Shown here: positions 7,993 to 16,128 of the stretch, piece by piece
Layout: each line of letters opens with the position of its first letter
How positions within the stretch are numbered: position 1 is the first letter of the stretch
Origin: Kluyvera sp036759925
GTDB lineage: Bacteria > Pseudomonadota > Gammaproteobacteria > Enterobacterales > Enterobacteriaceae
Length of the DNA: 64,000 nucleotides
Direction: 5' to 3'
Assembly (NCBI RefSeq): GCF_036759925.1
Contig: NZ_JAPKIB010000003.1
Location: 372,001-436,000, forward strand
Made by a program: the position numbers and the translations under genes
The notes under the pieces: generated by a model
The model's database searches: none
What the model was told of the DNA's origin: nothing
What the model saw: the letters and a program-made list of their open reading frames with translations, nothing else

Positions 7993-9219
7993 TTAACCGC
8001 GTTTCGCCGTCAGCTCCGCAATGCGCACAATCACCTGCACCGCCTTCTCCATCCCTTCCAGGGTCACAAACTCGTGCTTGCCGTGGTAGTTATAGCCGCC
8101 GGTAAAGAGGTTCGGACACGGGAGTCCCATAAACGACAGCTGCGCACCGTCGGTGCCGCCGCGAATCGGTTTGAGATCCGGCTCGATATCGCAATCGCGC
8201 ATCGCCTGCTGGGCAATATCCAGAATATGAGGATGATCGACCACCTTTTCGCGCATATTGTAATAGCTGTCTTCAATAATCAGCTCAATATAGCAATCCG
8301 GGTGTAGACCTTTCCCCACCTTCTTGGCGATCTCCATCATCTTGCGTTTGCGTGCTTCAAACTGCTTGCGGTCGAAATCGCGCACGATGTAGTGCATCTC
8401 AGCACGATCCACCGAGCCTTTGATGCTGGTGAGATGGTAGAAACCTTCGTAGCCTTCGGTGGTTTCCGGGCTTTCGTCGGCCGGTACTTCCGCGTGAATG
8501 CGGGCCGCCAGCGACAGCGCGTTGACCATCACCCCTTTCGCGGTACCCGGATGCACGTTGTTGCCAACAATCTTGATGGTGATAGAAGCGGCGTTGAAGT
8601 TCTCAAACTCCAGCTCGCCCACGCCACCGCCGTCTACGGTATAGGCCCACTGGGCGTTAAAGGCGTCGACATCAAAGTGCTTCGCCCCTTTGCCGACCTC
8701 TTCGTCCGGGGTAAACGCCACGCGAATATCGCCGTGCGGGATGTTTTTCTCTTTCAGCACCGCCAGCGCGGTCATGATTTCGGCAATACCGGCTTTATCA
8801 TCGGCACCCAGTAGCGTTTTGCCGTCGGTGGTGATAAGCGTTTGCCCCAGCAGTTGATGCAGCACTGGGAACATCACCGGCGACAGCACTTCATCACCGA
8901 TCCCCAGCGCAATATCACCGCCGCGATAGTTTTCAACAATTTGCGGATTGACGTTTTTGCCGCTGAAATCCGGAGCGGTATCAACATGGGAGATAAAACC
9001 GATCGCCGGAATATCGCCGCTGACGTTCGCCGGGAGGGTGCCCATCACCGTTCCCTTCTCGCTCAGCGTGACGTTAACCAGCCCCATTGTTTCCAATTGC
9101 TCTTTGAGCAGATGTAATAGTTTCCACTGCCCTTCGGTACTCGGCACCTGACGCACGCCGGGCTTCGACTGTGTGTCCAGTGAAACGTACTGCAAAAAAC
9201 GCTCAAGCAATTTATCCAT
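7993..9219 (-). CDS. pepT: Peptidase T (aminotripeptidase)
   Basis: Cytosolic M20 metallopeptidase that removes the N-terminal residue from tripeptides. The product is 408 aa, the same as in E. coli. Metal-site residues are visible: His78 and Asp80 in GFISHVDTAP, then LLGADDKAGIAEI (bridging Asp) and FTPDEEVGKG (catalytic Glu pair), with the C-terminal His in NYHGKHEF. It is divergent from potA across a 267-bp intergenic region, as in E. coli. FNR control is known for pepT in enterics, but I could not pick a convincing FNR box here. Confidence 0.97.
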   Translation of the reverse strand: MDKLLERFLQYVSLDTQSKPGVRQVPSTEGQWKLLHLLKEQLETMGLVNVTLSEKGTVMGTLPANVSGDIPAIGFISHVDTAPDFSGKNVNPQIVENYRGGDIALGIGDEVLSPVMFPVLHQLLGQTLITTDGKTLLGADDKAGIAEIMTALAVLKEKNIPHGDIRVAFTPDEEVGKGAKHFDVDAFNAQWAYTVDGGGVGELEFENFNAASITIKIVGNNVHPGTAKGVMVNALSLAARIHAEVPADESPETTEGYEGFYHLTSIKGSVDRAEMHYIVRDFDRKQFEARKRKMMEIAKKVGKGLHPDCYIELIIEDSYYNMREKVVDHPHILDIAQQAMRDCDIEPDLKPIRGGTDGAQLSFMGLPCPNLFTGGYNYHGKHEFVTLEGMEKAVQVIVRIAELTAKRG

Positions 9220-9486
9220 GTAGCCACCCTCACTTTTTGTGACAACATTATCAATAAGCAGGAAAACACAAATATTGCGTCAGGTCACTTTTAGCCCGGC
9301 AAAGGCCATTTTTTTCATCAATTCGTCGCTAATCATCAGATATACCTAAGGTAGCTTAGACAAGGATTGGCGATTGGGTATCGTTTGCCGTAGAATGCCA
9401 GCCCTTATTAATAAATCTCAGACCTCTAAACGTCTAAAGGTGGATAACCACAAACCCCGCATCGGTAAGCCATCCGGTGTGTTGAC

Positions 9487-10623
9487 ATGGGACAGAGTAA
9501 GAAATTGAATACAAAATCGCGTTCGCTTTCACCGCTGGTGCAACTGGCGGGAATTCGCAAAGATTTCGATGGGAAAACGGTCATCTCCGATCTGAACCTG
9601 ACCATCAATAACGGCGAGTTCCTCACGCTGCTTGGCCCCTCTGGCTGCGGTAAAACAACCGTTCTTCGCCTTATCGCTGGGCTGGAAAACGTCGATGCCG
9701 GGACCATCCATCTGGAAAACCAGGACATCACCGACGTGCCCGCCGAAAACCGCCACGTCAATACCGTGTTCCAGAGCTACGCGCTCTTCCCGCATATGAC
9801 CGTTTTCGATAACGTCGCCTTCGGCCTGCGGATGCAGAAAACCCCGGCAAACGACATCGCCCCGCGGGTTCACGATGCGCTGCGTATGGTGCAGCTTGAA
9901 GAGTTTGCCCAGCGTAAACCGCACCAGCTCTCCGGCGGGCAGCAACAGCGCGTCGCCATTGCCCGCGCCGTGGTCAACAAGCCGAGCCTGCTGCTGCTCG
10001 ATGAATCCCTCTCCGCGCTCGACTACAAGCTGCGTAAGCAGATGCAGAACGAACTGAAAGCGCTGCAGCGCAAGCTCGGGATCACCTTCGTGTTCGTCAC
10101 TCACGATCAGGAAGAAGCCCTGACCATGTCCGACCGTATCGTGGTGATGCGCGACGGCAAAATTGAGCAGGACGGCACGCCGCGCGAAATCTACGAAGAG
10201 CCGAAGAATCTGTTTGTGGCGAGCTTTATCGGCGAAATCAACATCTTCAACGCCACCGTCATTGAACGTCTCGACGAGCTGCGCGTTCGCGCCAGCGTCG
10301 AAGGCCGCGAGTGCAATATTGACGTCAAATTCCCGGTCACCCCAGGGCAGAAGCTCAACGTTCTGCTGCGCCCGGAAGATCTGCGCGTCGATGAAATTCA
10401 CGACGGCACCGACGTCGACGGCCTGATTGGCTACGTGCGCGAGCGTAACTATAAAGGCATGACGCTGGAGTCGGTGGTGGAGCTTGAGAACGGTAAGATG
10501 GTGATGGTCAGCGAATTCTTCAACGAAGACGACCCTGACTTTGACCACTCGTTAGATCAGAAAATGGCGATTAATTGGGTAGAAAGCTGGGAGGTTGTAC
10601 TGGCTGATGAAGAGCACAAGTAA
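9487..10623 (+). CDS. potA: Spermidine/putrescine ABC transporter ATPase
   Basis: ATP-binding subunit of the PotABCD polyamine importer, peripheral to the inner membrane. The product is 378 aa as in E. coli. Walker A GPSGCGKTT (~51-59), signature LSGGQQQRVAIARA and Walker B LLLLDESLSALD are intact. A C-terminal TOBE regulatory domain follows residue ~300. First gene of potABCD; its end overlaps potB by 17 bp. The ATG at 9487 gives the family start MGQSKKLN. Confidence 0.98.
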   Translation: MGQSKKLNTKSRSLSPLVQLAGIRKDFDGKTVISDLNLTINNGEFLTLLGPSGCGKTTVLRLIAGLENVDAGTIHLENQDITDVPAENRHVNTVFQSYALFPHMTVFDNVAFGLRMQKTPANDIAPRVHDALRMVQLEEFAQRKPHQLSGGQQQRVAIARAVVNKPSLLLLDESLSALDYKLRKQMQNELKALQRKLGITFVFVTHDQEEALTMSDRIVVMRDGKIEQDGTPREIYEEPKNLFVASFIGEINIFNATVIERLDELRVRASVEGRECNIDVKFPVTPGQKLNVLLRPEDLRVDEIHDGTDVDGLIGYVRERNYKGMTLESVVELENGKMVMVSEFFNEDDPDFDHSLDQKMAINWVESWEVVLADEEHK

Positions 10624-11464
10624 GTTCCAGAATGTGGTGATTGCCACCATCGTCGGTTGGCTTGTGCTGTTTGTGTTCCTGCCCAACCTGATGATCATCA
10701 TCACCAGCTTCCTGACGCGTGATGATGCCAACTTCGTCCAGATGGTCTTTACCCTGGACAACTACGCCCGGCTGCTTGACCCGCTATACGCCGAGGTGCT
10801 GCTGCACTCGCTGAATATGGCGTTTATCGCTACGCTGGCGTGCCTGGTGCTGGGCTATCCCTTCGCCTGGTTTCTGGCGCGCCTGCCGCATAACGTGCGT
10901 CCGCTGCTGCTGTTCTTGCTGATTGTGCCCTTCTGGACCAACTCGCTGATTCGCATCTACGGGCTGAAAATTTTCCTCAGCACTAAGGGCTATCTCAACG
11001 AATTCCTGCTGTGGCTGGGCATTATTGATACCCCTATCCGCATCATGTTCACCCCCAGCGCGGTGATTATCGGCCTCGTCTATATTCTGCTGCCGTTTAT
11101 GGTAATGCCGCTCTACTCCAGCATTGAAAAGCTCGATAAACCGCTGCTGGAAGCGGCGAAAGACCTCGGCGCCAGCAAGCTGCAAACCTTTATCCGCATC
11201 ATCATTCCTCTGACCATGCCGGGGATTATCGCCGGCTGTCTGCTGGTGATGCTGCCAGCGATGGGGCTGTTCTACGTCTCTGACCTGATGGGCGGCGCGA
11301 AAAACCTGCTGATTGGTAACGTCATCAAGAGCCAGTTCCTCAACATCCGCGACTGGCCGTTTGGCGCGGCCACCAGCATTACGCTGACCGTGGTAATGGG
11401 GCTGATGCTGCTGGTGTACTGGCGCGCTTCGCGCCTGCTAAATAAGAAGGTGGAGCTGGAATGA
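10607..11464 (+). CDS. potB: Spermidine/putrescine ABC transporter permease PotB
   Basis: Inner-membrane channel subunit (285 aa from MKSTSKFQ) with six predicted membrane helices. The ATPase-docking EAA loop is visible as LLEAAKDLGASKLQTFIRII. An in-frame ATG at 10595 would add four residues, but the family start is MK(N/S)TSKFQ. The gene begins inside potA and overlaps potC by 4 bp, showing translational coupling. Confidence 0.97.
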   Translation: MKSTSKFQNVVIATIVGWLVLFVFLPNLMIIITSFLTRDDANFVQMVFTLDNYARLLDPLYAEVLLHSLNMAFIATLACLVLGYPFAWFLARLPHNVRPLLLFLLIVPFWTNSLIRIYGLKIFLSTKGYLNEFLLWLGIIDTPIRIMFTPSAVIIGLVYILLPFMVMPLYSSIEKLDKPLLEAAKDLGASKLQTFIRIIIPLTMPGIIAGCLLVMLPAMGLFYVSDLMGGAKNLLIGNVIKSQFLNIRDWPFGAATSITLTVVMGLMLLVYWRASRLLNKKVELE

Positions 11465-12252
11465 TCGGTCGACTGCTGCGCGGCGGCTTTATGTCCGCCA
11501 TTTATGCCTATCTCTACATCCCGATAATCATTTTGATCGTCAACTCGTTTAACAGTTCACGCTTCGGGATCAACTGGCAGGGTTTCACCACCAAATGGTA
11601 CAGCCTGCTGATGAACAACGACAGCCTGCTACAGGCGGCCCAGCACTCGCTGACGATGGCGATTTTCTCCGCCACCGCCGCGACGCTGATTGGCTCGCTG
11701 ACCGCCGTGGCGCTGTACCGCTATCGCTTTCGCGGCAAACCGTTCGTCAGCGGCATGCTGTTCGTGGTGATGATGTCGCCAGATATCGTGATGGCGATTT
11801 CCCTACTGGTGCTGTTTATGCTGCTCGGTATTCAGCTGGGCTTCTGGTCGCTGCTGTTCTCGCATATCACCTTCTGCCTGCCTTTCGTGGTGGTCACCGT
11901 TTACTCACGGCTGAAAGGCTTTGACGTGCGCATGCTGGAAGCGGCGAAAGATCTGGGCGCCAGCGAACTGACCATTCTGCGCAAAATTATTCTACCGCTG
12001 GCGCTGCCGGCAGTAGCCGCAGGCTGGCTGTTAAGCTTTACCCTGTCGATGGATGACGTGGTGGTCTCGTCGTTCGTGACCGGGCCAAGCTATGAAATTC
12101 TGCCGCTGAAGATCTACTCGATGGTGAAAGTGGGCGTTTCACCGGAAGTGAACGCGCTGGCAACGATTTTGCTGGTTCTGTCGCTGGTGATGGTGATTGC
12201 CAGCCAGCTGATTGCACGAGATAAAACCAAGAGCCTGAAGGTCAGGCACTAA
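11461..12252 (+). CDS. potC: Spermidine/putrescine ABC transporter permease PotC
   Basis: Second permease subunit (263 aa; E. coli 264). Six hydrophobic helices, with the EAA loop MLEAAKDLGASELTILRKI in the last third. The start overlaps the potB stop (ATGA). Together with PotB it forms the membrane pore fed by the binding protein PotD and powered by PotA. Confidence 0.97.
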   Translation: MIGRLLRGGFMSAIYAYLYIPIIILIVNSFNSSRFGINWQGFTTKWYSLLMNNDSLLQAAQHSLTMAIFSATAATLIGSLTAVALYRYRFRGKPFVSGMLFVVMMSPDIVMAISLLVLFMLLGIQLGFWSLLFSHITFCLPFVVVTVYSRLKGFDVRMLEAAKDLGASELTILRKIILPLALPAVAAGWLLSFTLSMDDVVVSSFVTGPSYEILPLKIYSMVKVGVSPEVNALATILLVLSLVMVIASQLIARDKTKSLKVRH

Positions 12253-12268
12253 ACTCAGGGGACGTAAA

Positions 12269-13315
12269 ATGAAAAAATGGTCACGCCACCTGCTCGCGGC
12301 AGGTGCTTTAGCGCTCGGCATGAGTGCGGCCCACGCGGACGATAGCAAAACGCTCTATTTCTATAACTGGACGGAGTACGTGCCGCCAGGCCTTCTGGAA
12401 CAGTTCACCAAAGAGACCGGCATCAAGGTTATCTATTCGACCTACGAGTCGAACGAAACCATGTACGCCAAGCTTAAGACCTACAAAGACGGCGCCTACG
12501 ATCTGGTGGTGCCGTCGACCTACTTTGTCGACAAAATGCGCAAAGAGGGCATGATCCAGAAGATCGATAAAAGTCAGTTGAGCAACTTTAAGAACCTCGA
12601 CCCGGAGATGCTCAACAAGCCGTTCGATCCGAACAACGACTACTCGATCCCCTACATCTGGGGCGCAACGGCGATTGGTATCAACAGCGATGCCATTGAC
12701 CCGAAAACCGTCACCAGTTGGGCCGACCTGTGGAAGCCGGAATATAAAGGCAGCCTGCTGCTGACCGACGATGCCCGTGAAGTGTTCCAGGTGGCGCTGC
12801 GCAAGCTCGGCTATTCCGGTAACACCACCGATCCGAAAGAGATTGAAGCGGCCTACAACGAGCTGAAAAAGCTGATGCCAAACGTGGCGGCGTTCAACTC
12901 CGACAACCCGGCTAACCCGTATATGGAAGGCGAAGTGAATCTGGGGATGGTATGGAACGGCTCCGCGTTCGTTGCCCGTCAAGCCGGTACGCCACTGGAA
13001 GTGGTGTGGCCGAAAGAAGGCGGTATCTTCTGGATGGATAGCCTCTCTATTCCGGCCAATGCCAAAAACAAAGAAGGCGCGCTGAAGCTGATTAACTTCC
13101 TGCTGCGCCCGGACGTGGCAAAAGAGGTGGCGGAAACCATCGGCTACCCAACGCCAAACCTGGCGGCGCGCAAGCTGCTGAGCCCGGAAGTCGCCAACGA
13201 CAAATCGCTCTACCCGGATGCCGAGACCATCAACAAAGGCGAATGGCAGAACGATGTCGGTAGCGCCAGCACGCTGTATGAAGAGTATTACCAGAAGCTG
13301 AAAGCGGGACGTTAA
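12269..13315 (+). CDS. potD: Spermidine/putrescine periplasmic binding protein
   Basis: 348 aa with a Sec signal peptide (MKKWSRHLLAAGALALGMSA, cleavage after AHA near residue 23). The mature protein begins DDSKTLYFYNWTEYVPPGLL, typical of PotD; Trp34/Tyr37-type residues contribute to the polyamine site in the family. The ribosome site GGGGACG lies just upstream. Last gene of the operon, followed by REP-like hairpins that may stabilise the transcript's 3' end. Confidence 0.97.
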   Translation: MKKWSRHLLAAGALALGMSAAHADDSKTLYFYNWTEYVPPGLLEQFTKETGIKVIYSTYESNETMYAKLKTYKDGAYDLVVPSTYFVDKMRKEGMIQKIDKSQLSNFKNLDPEMLNKPFDPNNDYSIPYIWGATAIGINSDAIDPKTVTSWADLWKPEYKGSLLLTDDAREVFQVALRKLGYSGNTTDPKEIEAAYNELKKLMPNVAAFNSDNPANPYMEGEVNLGMVWNGSAFVARQAGTPLEVVWPKEGGIFWMDSLSIPANAKNKEGALKLINFLLRPDVAKEVAETIGYPTPNLAARKLLSPEVANDKSLYPDAETINKGEWQNDVGSASTLYEEYYQKLKAGR

Positions 13316-13327
13316 TTTATCGCCCCA

Positions 13328-13400
13328 CTAGCCCGGCAGGCACCGCGCCGCCGGGCTACACCAGCTCGTAGGCCTGATAAGCGCAGCGCCATCAGGCGCT
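13328..13400. repeat. REP-like palindromes after potD
   Basis: Two palindromic units: GCCCGGC...GCCGGGC (about 13330-13357) and GCCTGAT...ATCAGGC (about 13371-13397). They resemble the other REP elements here and mark the border between potD and the AT-rich accessory segment. Confidence 0.7.
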
Positions 13401-13424
13401 CCGGTGCGGTTTGTCGGATGGTAG

Positions 13425-13520
13425 CTGGTCTACGGTTTATTCGATGGTAACGAGAAGAAATGCTTCGACGCGGGGGACTGGCTGTTACCATCTCGCCTGA
13501 ATTCAAAACACTCGATCTAA
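13425..13520 (+). pseudogene. Possible C-terminal remnant of a lost gene
   Basis: Starting after an in-frame TAG at 13422, a frame with host-like codon use reads VYGLFDGNEKKCFDAGDWLL and ends PSRLNSKHSI with TAA at 13518-13520. There is no start codon or ribosome site. In E. coli this spot holds ycfZ and ymfA between potD and cobB; this could be the tail of a displaced gene. I cannot identify the parent, and the call rests only on the look of the peptide. Confidence 0.3.
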
Positions 13521-13528
13521 GCGGTAAA

Positions 13529-13555
13529 TTTTATATACTCTAAGAGTATATAAAA
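13529..13555. repeat. 27-bp palindrome, 12-bp perfect arms
   Basis: TTTTATATACTC (13529-13540) and GAGTATATAAAA (13544-13555) with a 3-bp centre, TAA. Either a strong operator-like site or a cruciform. It is the first of a series of palindromes in the AT-rich leader of the adhesin gene. Confidence 0.6.
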
Positions 13556-13560
13556 ATAAT

Positions 13561-13608
13561 AGATAATATTTTATTATCTGTCTCGCGCATCATCATTGAT
13601 AGATAATA
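13561..13608. repeat. AGATAATA inverted and direct repeats
   Basis: AGATAATA (13561-13568) pairs with TATTATCT (13572-13579) across TTT; a third direct copy lies at 13601-13608. Spacing of about 40 bp between the outer copies suggests a multi-site binding region, but no known regulator motif is recognised. Confidence 0.5.
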
Positions 13609-13999
13609 AAAATAAATAAACGAGTCATTATATGAAACTTCAATAAAATTGATTAAACAAAAACAATTCATTGTGTAAATTTGTTTGCCTTGCGTTATAT
13701 TCCTTACATTATTTGAATGCCACATTCATATCGCAAATATATATTTATCACGAAAACAACACCACCATCAATGATGGCGGGTCAAAGAAAATATAAAAAT
13801 AATATTTTCTTATTGACTGTATGCTCATTTCAAGTTAACTTTCTTCCACGGTAACATCCGCATTCATCAACTCACATCATTAAGCAACGCTAATTTATAG
13901 AATCGTTCACCTATAAATTTGTTAGGTGTATATAACAAGATTAGCAGGGCCTCTACTCAGATAACATTTTGAGGATGTGTAACATCAAGGACGATATGC
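13609..13999 (+). promoter_or_regulatory. AT-rich leader of the orphan adhesin gene
   Basis: Gene-free stretch of about 390 bp. It holds an imperfect palindrome with 10-bp perfect arms (AAGAAAATAT 13785-13794 / ATATTTTCTT 13802-13811), a smaller CCATC/GATGG hairpin (~13766-13776), and two candidate promoters: TTGACT at 13813 with TTAACT at 13835, and TTCACC 13906-13911 with TATATA 13929-13934 (17-bp spacer). The second spacer contains a CACCTA/TAGGTG inverted repeat (13908-13928). The ribosome site AAGGA (13987-13991) serves the ATG at 14000. Low GC suggests H-NS silencing (inference). Confidence 0.45.
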
Positions 14000-15184
14000 A
14001 TGCGAAAAACAATCACTCTCGCAACGTTTTCTTTAATAATGCTATTTAGTACTACACTAATGGCAGCCAGTGGTTCCTGTACCATAACGACTAAAAACAC
14101 CACCAGCTTTACTGTACCCACGATCTCCAGCGATCGAATAACCGCCGGATTATCCGGGAATATGGGTACATATCGAATATTATACACCTGGAGCTCATAT
14201 CGAACGCCGACAGCGAGAGGAACTTGTACGTCATCAACACCGATCAGCTATGATACCTATCGATATATGATTACATCATATGGTGACCCTATATTTTCTA
14301 ATAATGAATGGATATACCCGACTAACGTTAGTGGTATTGGCATCTCCTTTTACTCATTTGCAACTTCATTATCTATAGGGACGGCAGATAACCCAACTAT
14401 AAATATAGACAACTATACCGGCACTAGCGTGGGCTTACATCCCTATGCGTTAATCCAGATCAGATTATGGAAGATACCGGGGATCAATGGAACAGCAGAC
14501 AGTGATGGTAGTCTTAATTTCGATGGTTTTACTTTTATTGAAGTTGTACGCCCGAGAAACTACCCTTCCGATAAAATTTCTAATATCCCGGCTGAAGATC
14601 AATCAAATGCATTAGCAGGCAGCGTTACGATGAATTCAATAGCCATTTCGGGGAAAATATCTCTTGTTCCAGGGACGTGCTCACTCGATGATAAAAATAT
14701 TGAAATGGGAACACACCATCATTCACCGGCTAAAAACACCACGCCATGGGTGAATGCAAACTTCACGATTAATTGCCCTGAAGCTTGGGGATATGGCAGA
14801 ACAGCAACCATGTCAGGGACCACGGAGAATACGGTCACCTCTCGCTCAACGAATAATGACAACACCGGAATTATCGTTACGGTGTATCCATACAATAGCA
14901 TCGTTGATAATAATCGTGGGATTATGGAAGTTAACAAAAATGGTTCCAGTGGTTACGATATTCAACTCGCCTGGGGCGATTCAGCGACATTACCAACAAC
15001 AGCAGACCCATCAGTCCCCGTAATCTATGGTCAACCGCAGATAATATCTACAAACAATTTTGGGCACGCCGGGGCAACCACTTCACAAGAAGTAAAAATG
15101 TCAGCCCGTTATATTCGTAATTCTGAAAATGTAGAGCCGGGAAGAGCCGATGCAAGTGTAGAAATAGTTGCTAGTTATAACTAA
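14000..15184 (+). CDS. Orphan two-domain fimbrial tip adhesin-like protein
   Basis: 394 aa with a signal peptide (MRKTITLATFSLIMLFSTTL, cleavage near MAA-SGS). The first ~200 mature residues are Ser/Thr/Tyr-rich and beta-like, as in receptor-binding lectin domains. The second half, from about ISLVPGTCSLDDKNIEMGTH, looks like a pilin domain: a Cys pair (CSLDD...INCPE), and a C-terminal end (GRADASVEIVASYN) of the type that accepts or donates a strand in chaperone-usher pili, as FimH does. No chaperone, usher or major pilin is present nearby, so it would need a pilus system encoded elsewhere or be non-functional. AT-rich codon use differs from neighbours, pointing to transfer. The receptor is unknown. 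Confidence 0.75.
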   Translation: MRKTITLATFSLIMLFSTTLMAASGSCTITTKNTTSFTVPTISSDRITAGLSGNMGTYRILYTWSSYRTPTARGTCTSSTPISYDTYRYMITSYGDPIFSNNEWIYPTNVSGIGISFYSFATSLSIGTADNPTINIDNYTGTSVGLHPYALIQIRLWKIPGINGTADSDGSLNFDGFTFIEVVRPRNYPSDKISNIPAEDQSNALAGSVTMNSIAISGKISLVPGTCSLDDKNIEMGTHHHSPAKNTTPWVNANFTINCPEAWGYGRTATMSGTTENTVTSRSTNNDNTGIIVTVYPYNSIVDNNRGIMEVNKNGSSGYDIQLAWGDSATLPTTADPSVPVIYGQPQIISTNNFGHAGATTSQEVKMSARYIRNSENVEPGRADASVEIVASYN

Positions 15185-15228
15185 AACAATTCAATAAGTT
15201 TATATAACTCAACTGGTTACAATAATAA

Positions 15229-15250
15229 CGACTCCCTATTTCGGGAGTCG
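15229..15250. terminator. Hairpin between adhesin gene and cobB
   Basis: Perfect 8-bp stem CGACTCCC / GGGAGTCG with a 6-nt loop between convergent genes. Read leftward it is followed by a T-rich tract (GTTATTATTG), so it may end cobB transcripts and, less clearly, those of the adhesin. Confidence 0.6.
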
Positions 15251-15294
15251 TAGCACACAAAAATATCGTTCCAGACTATCCTTGTCCGGGTGTA

Positions 15295-16116
15295 TCACAT
15301 TTCTTTCAGCAACTTCGCCACGAACGCTGGCACCACTTCGCTTGCCAGACCATAGTGCTTCTCTTCAAACTCGCTGCCGACCTGGCTTGGCTCAAGGTTC
15401 AGCTCGACGGTGTGCGCACCGTGCAGCTTCGCTTCGTGAACAAAACCCGCCGCCGGGTAGACGTGGCCCGATGTGCCGATGGCGATAAAGATATCCGCCC
15501 TCGCCAGCGCCATATAGATATGGTCCATCTCAAACGGCATTTCGCCAAACCAAACGATATGCGGGCGCAGCGGTGCCGGGAACTGGCAGCAGTGGCAGCG
15601 ATCGTCAACAGTCAGATCGCCCGGCCAGTCAAACACCTGGCCGCTTTGGGTGCAGCGCACCTTCAGCAGTTCACCGTGCATGTGCAGCACGTTTTTGTTG
15701 CCCGCGCGTTCGTGCAGATTGTCGATATTCTGCGTCACCACCAGCACGTTCTCGCCCAGCGCCTCCTCCAGCCTTGCCAGCGCCAGATGTGCCGGGTTCG
15801 GCGCAATTTCTGCCTGCTGTAGCTGACGGCGACGTTCGTTATAGAAGCGCTGCACCAGCTCAGGGTCGCGGTGATAGCCTTCCGGCGTCGCCACGTCCTC
15901 AACCCGATGCTCTTCCCACAGCCCGTCCGCCGCGCGGAAGGTTCGAATGCCCGACTCCGCCGAAATGCCTGCGCCCGTCAGTACGACCACTCTTGGTTTA
16001 TCCATCTCTTCTGGTATCACCCTGTCCGTAAAGAAAATGCGCTGGCGCAGACGCTGGCGCAGCTGACGTTTATTCCGACGAAAACGGCTCAATCGATGTA
16101 AGCGGCGCGACTGCAT
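15295..16116 (-). CDS. cobB: NAD-dependent protein deacylase (sirtuin)
   Basis: Sir2-family enzyme that removes acetyl and succinyl groups from lysines (for example Acs). The Rossmann motif VVLTGAGISAESGIRTFR, the NAD motif TQNIDNLHERAG, the catalytic His in MHGE, and four zinc cysteines (VRCTQSGQ... with CHCC) are visible. This start gives 273 aa (E. coli long form 279) with a basic leader. An internal ATG (Met38, MDKPRVVVL, at 16005) would give the short isoform known from E. coli and Salmonella. It follows nagK by 12 bp, as in E. coli, so the two form one transcript. Confidence 0.97.
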   Translation of the reverse strand: MQSRRLHRLSRFRRNKRQLRQRLRQRIFFTDRVIPEEMDKPRVVVLTGAGISAESGIRTFRAADGLWEEHRVEDVATPEGYHRDPELVQRFYNERRRQLQQAEIAPNPAHLALARLEEALGENVLVVTQNIDNLHERAGNKNVLHMHGELLKVRCTQSGQVFDWPGDLTVDDRCHCCQFPAPLRPHIVWFGEMPFEMDHIYMALARADIFIAIGTSGHVYPAAGFVHEAKLHGAHTVELNLEPSQVGSEFEEKHYGLASEVVPAFVAKLLKEM

Positions 16117-16128
16117 ATCTACTCCATG

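Noticed and set aside
9220..9486. FNR site in the pepT-potA intergenic region
   Set aside because: Known for pepT in enterics, but no TTGAT-N4-ATCAA match good enough to report was found.
9529..10548. 339-codon minus-strand frame opposite potA
   Set aside because: Exact antisense of an intact ABC ATPase; no motifs.
13540..13725. 61-codon minus-strand frame in the AT-rich adhesin leader
   Set aside because: Very AT-rich sequence with palindromes gives a Tyr/Phe/Ile-rich chance translation.
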